64,000 bases of DNA from Datisca glomerata (taxonomy: Eukaryota; Streptophyta; Magnoliopsida; Cucurbitales; Datiscaceae), in assembly GCA_003255025.1 (NCBI GenBank), contig QANY01009007.1:62001-126000 (forward strand). Direction: 5' to 3'. The notes under the pieces are model-generated. The model made no database searches. It saw nothing but the letters and a program-made list of their open reading frames with translations, and was not told where the DNA came from. Below are positions 59,697 to 64,000 of this stretch, piece by piece; the first letter of the stretch is position 1, and the number at the start of each line of letters is the position of its first letter. The position numbers were made by a program, and so were the translations under genes.

Positions 59697-60242
59697 TGTT
59701 GGAAAACTCAGATTCGGGAGCACATGATGGGTCTACCCGACCTGGTTTTGAAAATGAATGATTGGTAGTTTTTCACATGAAACTACCGATGGTGGTTAAT
59801 ATAAAAAACTACAATTACCTTCTATGAAAGAGAACTTCATTTTTTATTTTTGAGATAGTCAAGCAGAATTTATAGCGTGTTCGCCTGCAGTGCAAAAGAC
59901 AATTTGGATTAGAAGGTTTCTGCAACATTTACAAGTGGTTTCTAGTGCATCGAAACCAACGACTTTATTTTGTGATAGTCAAGCAGCCATCGCTTATACT
60001 AAATATCCAAACACTTTTTTATTTTTGAGAAGAAAATTCGGACCTATGAAAAAACTATAGAGGAAATCATTCCTCTAACACTAAACTCGAGTTTTCACAT
60101 ATAAAATCAATGACTCTTGGGTTGTGGAACAAGTGGAGAGTTTGTTTTTGTGATTTCCTACAAGATCCGATACGTAATTCATCAATTCGATCTATTTTAC
60201 TGCATAATCAAGTAAGTATACTTGACCCGATTATTTTTTACA
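59697..60242 (+). repeat. Copia-2-family 5' LTR with an internal RNase H fragment
   Basis: Starts TGTTGGAAAACTCAG and ends TTTTTTACA, similar to 43429-43801. It is preceded by TATAC. An extra 175 bp (about 59855-60029) holds a piece of the family's RNase H gene. Immediately downstream TTGGTATTAGAACA (60243-60256) is a degenerate initiator-Met primer-binding site. Confidence 0.9.
59855..60014 (+). pseudogene. Fragment of copia RNase H embedded in the LTR
   Basis: The text parallels 42022-42180. It encodes IRRFLQHLQVVSSASKPTTL, then FCDSQAAIAYTK, without the stops found in the copy at 42000. TTTTTTATTTTTGAG occurs directly before (59840-59854) and after it (60015-60029). Confidence 0.85.
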
Positions 60243-61693
60243 TTGGTATTAGAACATAATCGTGGTGTCTTCGTGCCTAGATAACTGTCGAAGATCTGTT
60301 TCACTAGTATTTATACAATACTAGTTTATATGTTTTGAATTTTGTGGAAAACTGTTATTTAAATTCACTGCCTCCGCCGTAATGAATTTGAGAAACGGAA
60401 CCATAGAATGCCATTCTTGCATAGAGATTAAGTTCGGTTTAGATAGTTTTTTTCTTTCTCTGTAATTTGTACTTGTTTAATTAGGCAGTGGGTTCTTTGC
60501 TTTTTTAATCTATGTAGACATTATGAATCAATGATTCATTGATTTTTTTTATACCAAATCGGGATTAAAAAAGATTATGTTGGATTTTGAGTAATAGTAA
60601 TTAAAGTCGTTTGAAAAATCGATGGCTATAACAATTTTTCAAGTTACTTGATTTTTGAGACTTTGGTTATGTGATTTTTGGCCTTTTAAATTTTTTGGCT
60701 TGTTTTAAATCAATGATTAATCCAATAAAATTTGTTTTAAATTTGTCCCAATTTGAGTGTGTAAAATTGTTTCAAAGACTTCAATACAGTTTTTATGCTA
60801 CTGCGTTTATAATTTACATATTTAAAATGTCTACATCCTTTACGTGAAAAATGGAAGTTATAGACTTGAACACATTGTAATCATTTTTCATGTGGAGAGA
60901 TGAGGGTAGTTAAAAAAAATTGCACTTTTTCCTTGTCATTATTGGGGTTTGCATTTTGATAAAATTACTAATTTGATCATGATAGTTTGCACATGTTTTT
61001 AATTTGATCGTTGTAGTTTAAAAAGTGTCAATTGAGTCATTCTAGTTTACTTAGCATTTTAATATATTTCTTCTGTCACTCTCCATTAACGAACACGTGA
61101 TGTGATATATTAAGTGATGATGTGGTATTAAAATATCATTTTATATTTTCCATCACATATATTATATATTTTATTTTATCAAAAATATATTTTTTACCAA
61201 TTTGAACATCATAATTTACACATATTTTTAATTTGATGATAGTAGTTTAAAAATCTCAAGTTTATTATTATAATTTACATAACGTTCTAATTTTATCATT
61301 CTGTCATTTTTTATTAAAAAATAAATTATAATAATTAATTTAAGAACATGAGATTAATTATTATTTTTTCTTGGATTGCTATTGCATTGATGTTGACTCT
61401 TGATATCCGAATTCTGGGCCTATTTCTGATTGTTTCATAGAGTGGGTTCAAAATTCAATTTCGGTTCTTTCTTCATTCATTAATCGCATCTGTTCTCTAC
61501 TTTTGGACAGAGTTTATTTTACTTCATCAAATCGACTCGTGGTTGTCAATATTTTGGCCAATTTCAGCTGCAAATCACCAAAAGCTCTTTGCTTTTAGTG
61601 AAAATTTAGGACTTAATATATTGTATTATCCACTTTTAGCTTGCTCAAGCTTTTTCGGTTTTCTGTGTACCAAGTAAACACACAAATTGAAAC

Positions 61694-62143
61694 TTGGGTG
61701 TCAACAAAACTCCTCCCCCTCTCTTGAAGCGACCTCCCTCTCCATCGCCTTCCAATTCACGAACCAAGCCCTCCAAAACGACCCCAGAAAAACTAGGCAT
61801 CGACGAGACCTCGCTAGACACCCCGGATCTTGGTCCATTTTTGCCGAAGCTCGCCAGAAATACTATTGCGTCGGGTGAAAATCCTAAGGCGTTGGATTGC
61901 GCCATTAGGGTGTCCAAGTCATTTGAGAGAAGTTCCGGTTCAGGTCTAGAGCTGGCGATGAGCTTGCATGTCGTGGTGGCGATTTACTGTAGCTTGGGGA
62001 CGTTTGAGGACGCAGTTCCAGTTCTGGAACGGTTCGTCGACGTTCTGAATGTCGAATGCGGATCCGATCACGCGCTTGCAAAGTTTTCAGGGTACATGCA
62101 GCTTGGTGATACTTATTCGATGCTGGGCCAGGTGGAAAAATCG
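61694..62143 (+). pseudogene. Captured 5' fragment of a kinesin light chain-related (KLCR) TPR protein gene
   Basis: The frame begins MGVNKTPPPLLKRPPSPSPS and continues TPEKLGIDETSLDTPDLGPF, KLARNTIASGENPKALDCAI, SFERSSGSGLELAMSLHVVV, AIYCSLGTFEDAVPVLERFV and MQLGDTYSMLGQVEKS. This matches the N-terminus and first TPR units of plant KLCR proteins, which link microtubules to the cell cortex. A full protein is about 600 aa; homology stops after about 150 residues and purine-rich sequence follows. The frame is still open to a TGA at 62195, so transcription could give a ~167-aa chimaera. It sits between the TIRs of the Pack-MULE-like element. Confidence 0.85.
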
Positions 62144-62335
62144 AGGGAGGGGAGGGAGAAGGAGGGAGGGGGAGAAATCGTGATGGAGGATACATGAAGA
62201 ATCGAAGATTACCTGCTTGCAAAACGGATGGAAGCTAAGAAAATTGAAGACCTGAAGCAACGAACACGCCGCAAAGTTTCGAGAGAGATGAAGGGGAGGG
62301 GAGAGAGAACCTGATTTTTTACTGAGGGGACAGCT
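62144..62335 (+). other. Unidentified sequence between the KLCR fragment and the right TIR
   Basis: After a purine-rich stretch, the plus frame reads EDYLLAKRMEAKKIEDLKQR followed by TRRKVSREMK, coding-like and helical but unrecognised. It may be a second captured exon. It is GC-richer than the TIRs. Confidence 0.4.
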
Positions 62336-62639
62336 AAAAATATAATATATAAAGTGAAAAATATAAAATAATATTTTAATACTAGATCATCATTTAACGT
62401 ACTAGGTAATGTAATTTTTTAATGTGACACATCATCACTTAATATATTATCTAATGTATCTATTAATGAATAATGACAGAAAAATTATATTGAAATGTTA
62501 ATTAAACTATGATAATTAAATTGAAACTTTTTAAATTACTATGAGCAAATTGATAATTTTTCCTATTCTTTTTATATATAAGTGGTCATCTAATAGTATC
62601 TCCATATATATAAGTTTTTAAAATGATATAAATTATTTG

Positions 62640-63056
62640 TATGCTAGTACAAAAGATGGATTGAGATCCAGATTATGACGGATCATATACTTTGCACACT
62701 ATGGACTTTGTGAGTACAAAATGAATTTACATCATAACATGGTTGAGCATGTAATACATTTGAGTAAAATGTACAACGAAGTGCGAAAAAATGGGCATTG
62801 AAGTTGATATATATGTAAAATTCTTCTCAATTCTTTGTCAGACTCGTGTTATGTAGATAAAGAAGTGATCATGAAAAAGTATACTTCTGAAGAATACAAG
62901 AGTATTACAGAAGATCTCATATCAATAGAGGAACGAAATATACGTTCTGAATTTCACCGATCAGCTATATTATCGCAATTCATAAATCTTAGGAGCGTAA
63001 GGTTGGGCCTTGACGTAGACAAGAAAGGACATATATTAAATGGAGTCTCGTGTTAA
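62640..63056 (+). pseudogene. Possible copia gag remnant
   Basis: Frames include MVEHVIHLSKMYNEVRKNG-like text and the 73-codon frame MSDSCYVDKEVIMKKYTSEE, followed by a charged region. The pattern loosely resembles the EHvl.M..L...L...G....D.f....iL.sLPdsY region of copia gag proteins. Support is weak. Confidence 0.35.
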
Positions 63057-63419
63057 AGTGTTGAACACATTGTGATGTCCCATTTATTTTATACATACAA
63101 TAATTGTTTTTAGCATATTAAGTTGCCATATTTAGTAGTCTTTTATCTTGTGTATGTACTTTTCATGTTATGGTATTAACTAAGTGGAGTTATGATAATA
63201 AGATTAGTATATTCTCATATGTGGAGATATGTTTTAGGCATATAACTAAATAATGATAATCCGAAATTTTGTATGGAAGATGTTTGTAAGCACTGTGAAC
63301 TTTCGATTATATACTCAATATCACATCATCATTGACTTAGTTAAGTTTGCCAAAACTTTAAGGTGTGAATGTGGGTTTTTTCTTTTAAAGTTCTAGTATT
63401 TATATGCGTTGTTGTGTTT

Positions 63420-64000
63420 ATATGACTTCCGCATAAAAAATATAATAGTTGAACTGAACAAGGGTGAGAAACTGAACAGTGATAATTTTGATATTTGACA
63501 TAGAAAAGTTTAGTATATTCTCGAGGAACAAGAAGTTCTGGAAACCCTTGAAAATAATATGAATGAACCTGAAGATGGTACTTCTACTGAATATAGAAAA
63601 TACCAAGAGTCTTATCGTTTATGGAAACGAAAGAATAGCATAGCCTGCATTACGTTGTTGAGCCGCATGCAAGATGATCTTATGTGTGAGTTTGGAAAGT
63701 TTGAAGTTGCCAAGGATATGTAGGATGCTTTAAAAGAGAAAGTTGGTTTGACTTCAACAATAAGACTAAGATAACTCACGATTAAACTTGACATATATAT
63801 GAAGCGTCAGCATCACACAATGAAACAACATTTGAGAGAGATGTCAAACATGATCAAAGAGTTAATGAGTGTTGGGCATGCATTAACTGATGAACAATAA
63901 GTTCAACCCTGTCATTCATTTCCTCCCTCAAAATCAAGAACACATGAAGGTCAACATGACGCACAATGAAAATATAAAAACTTTTAATGACATTACGCGT
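63420..64000 (+). pseudogene. Copia gag (UBN2-type), broken, runs off the window
   Basis: Reads VELNKGEKLNSDNFDI, a stop where W is expected, then ILEEQEVLETLENNMNEPED and SIACITLLSRMQDDLMCEFG. It continues with FEVAKDM, a stop, DALKEKVGLTSTIRLR, then KQHLREMSNMIKELMSVGHA and LTDEQ. Consecutive copia gag motifs with tryptophan-to-stop changes. Confidence 0.8.

Larger units (their letters stand above)
60958..62563. mobile_element. Pack-MULE-like element carrying a KLCR gene fragment
   Basis: Left (60958-about 61200) and right (about 62340-62563, complement) ends are long imperfect inverted repeats: both run through AATTT.ATCAT..TAGTTT-like units, then CTGTCA....CATTAA, then ATATTAAGTGATGATGTG, then ATTAAAATAT.ATTTTATATTTT. 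The left TIR core is partly repeated at 61195-61330. TIRs of this size around captured exons typify Pack-MULEs. The 9-bp flanks (TTTGCATTT, TATTCTTTT) match only 6 of 9, so the ends or target duplication are uncertain. Confidence 0.7.
60243..64000 (+). mobile_element. Copia (5' part): leader and gag, continuing beyond the window, with a nested Pack-MULE
   Basis: The primer-binding site follows the 5' LTR. The leader is interrupted by the Pack-MULE-like element (60958-62563). Gag-like sequence occupies about 63420 to the end. It is inferred to be the missing 5' part of copia-2, based on the LTR family and the TATAC flanks. Confidence 0.75.

Noticed and set aside
61905..62222. 105-codon minus frame across the KLCR fragment
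   Set aside because: It is the antisense shadow of the KLCR reading frame and matches nothing.

Overview
The window is plant nuclear DNA, most likely from a eudicot. It is AT-rich and almost gene-free. It holds one intact intron-containing gene for a raffinose-synthase-like protein of the Arabidopsis RFS6/DIN10 type. The rest is layered, decayed transposons with plant features: copia and gypsy/Tat LTR elements, a LINE with DUF4283-type ORF1, a TTF-type hAT, MULEs, a Tourist-like element and Helitron ends. Nothing prokaryotic or organellar is visible. All family calls come from motif recognition by eye; no database search was run.

Layout. 1-3496: AT-rich intergenic DNA. 3497-6457 (minus): the RFS6-like gene in four exons, with a TATA box near 6885. 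7086-9640: intergenic. 9641-16810: a minus-strand LINE split by a ~1.9-kb non-autonomous element (11199-13105). 16811-19284: intergenic. 19285-20473: LINE RNase H remnant split by a Tourist-like element. 20474-26859: a near-complete minus-strand copia (copia-1). 26871-27656: an LTR-like piece. 29319-43801: pieces of a gypsy/Tat element, a hAT and a second copia (copia-2). 43802-47467: AT-rich DNA with Helitron-type termini and microsatellites. 47477-54058: a degenerate MULE with long terminal inverted repeats, a 9-bp target duplication, a broken transposase and a 443-bp tandem array. 54442-57525: 5' half of the gypsy. 57526-59360: a ~187-bp satellite. 59697-64000: 5' LTR and degenerate gag of a copia, holding a Pack-MULE-like element that carries a kinesin-light-chain-related (KLCR) gene fragment.

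Main discovery. The locus is a scrambled transposon nest that can be read back. Three elements are broken into complementary halves at shared breakpoints. The hAT 5' half (29464-32043, plus) and 3' half (41999-39693, minus) rejoin if 32044-41999 is inverted. The same inversion joins the copia-2 RNase H at 32044 to its continuation at 42000. It also reunites the gypsy 3' LTR, which the hAT had split (29319-29463 and 39691-39215). Separately, the gypsy 5' half ends at 57525 inside the integrase zinc-binding region, between the codons where the 3' half begins at 34118. The copia 3' LTR (ending 43801) and 5' LTR (starting 59697) are bounded by the same five bases, TATAC, on their outer sides. With blocks b=32044-34117, c=34118-41999, d=42000-57525 and e=57526 onward, the inferred ancestral order is a, -c, -d, b, -e. 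At least three inversions, or one multi-break event, separate it from the present order. This predicts that the copia starting at 59697 breaks inside its integrase just beyond the window.

The RFS6-like gene works alone here. No operon, RNA gene or CRISPR array was seen.
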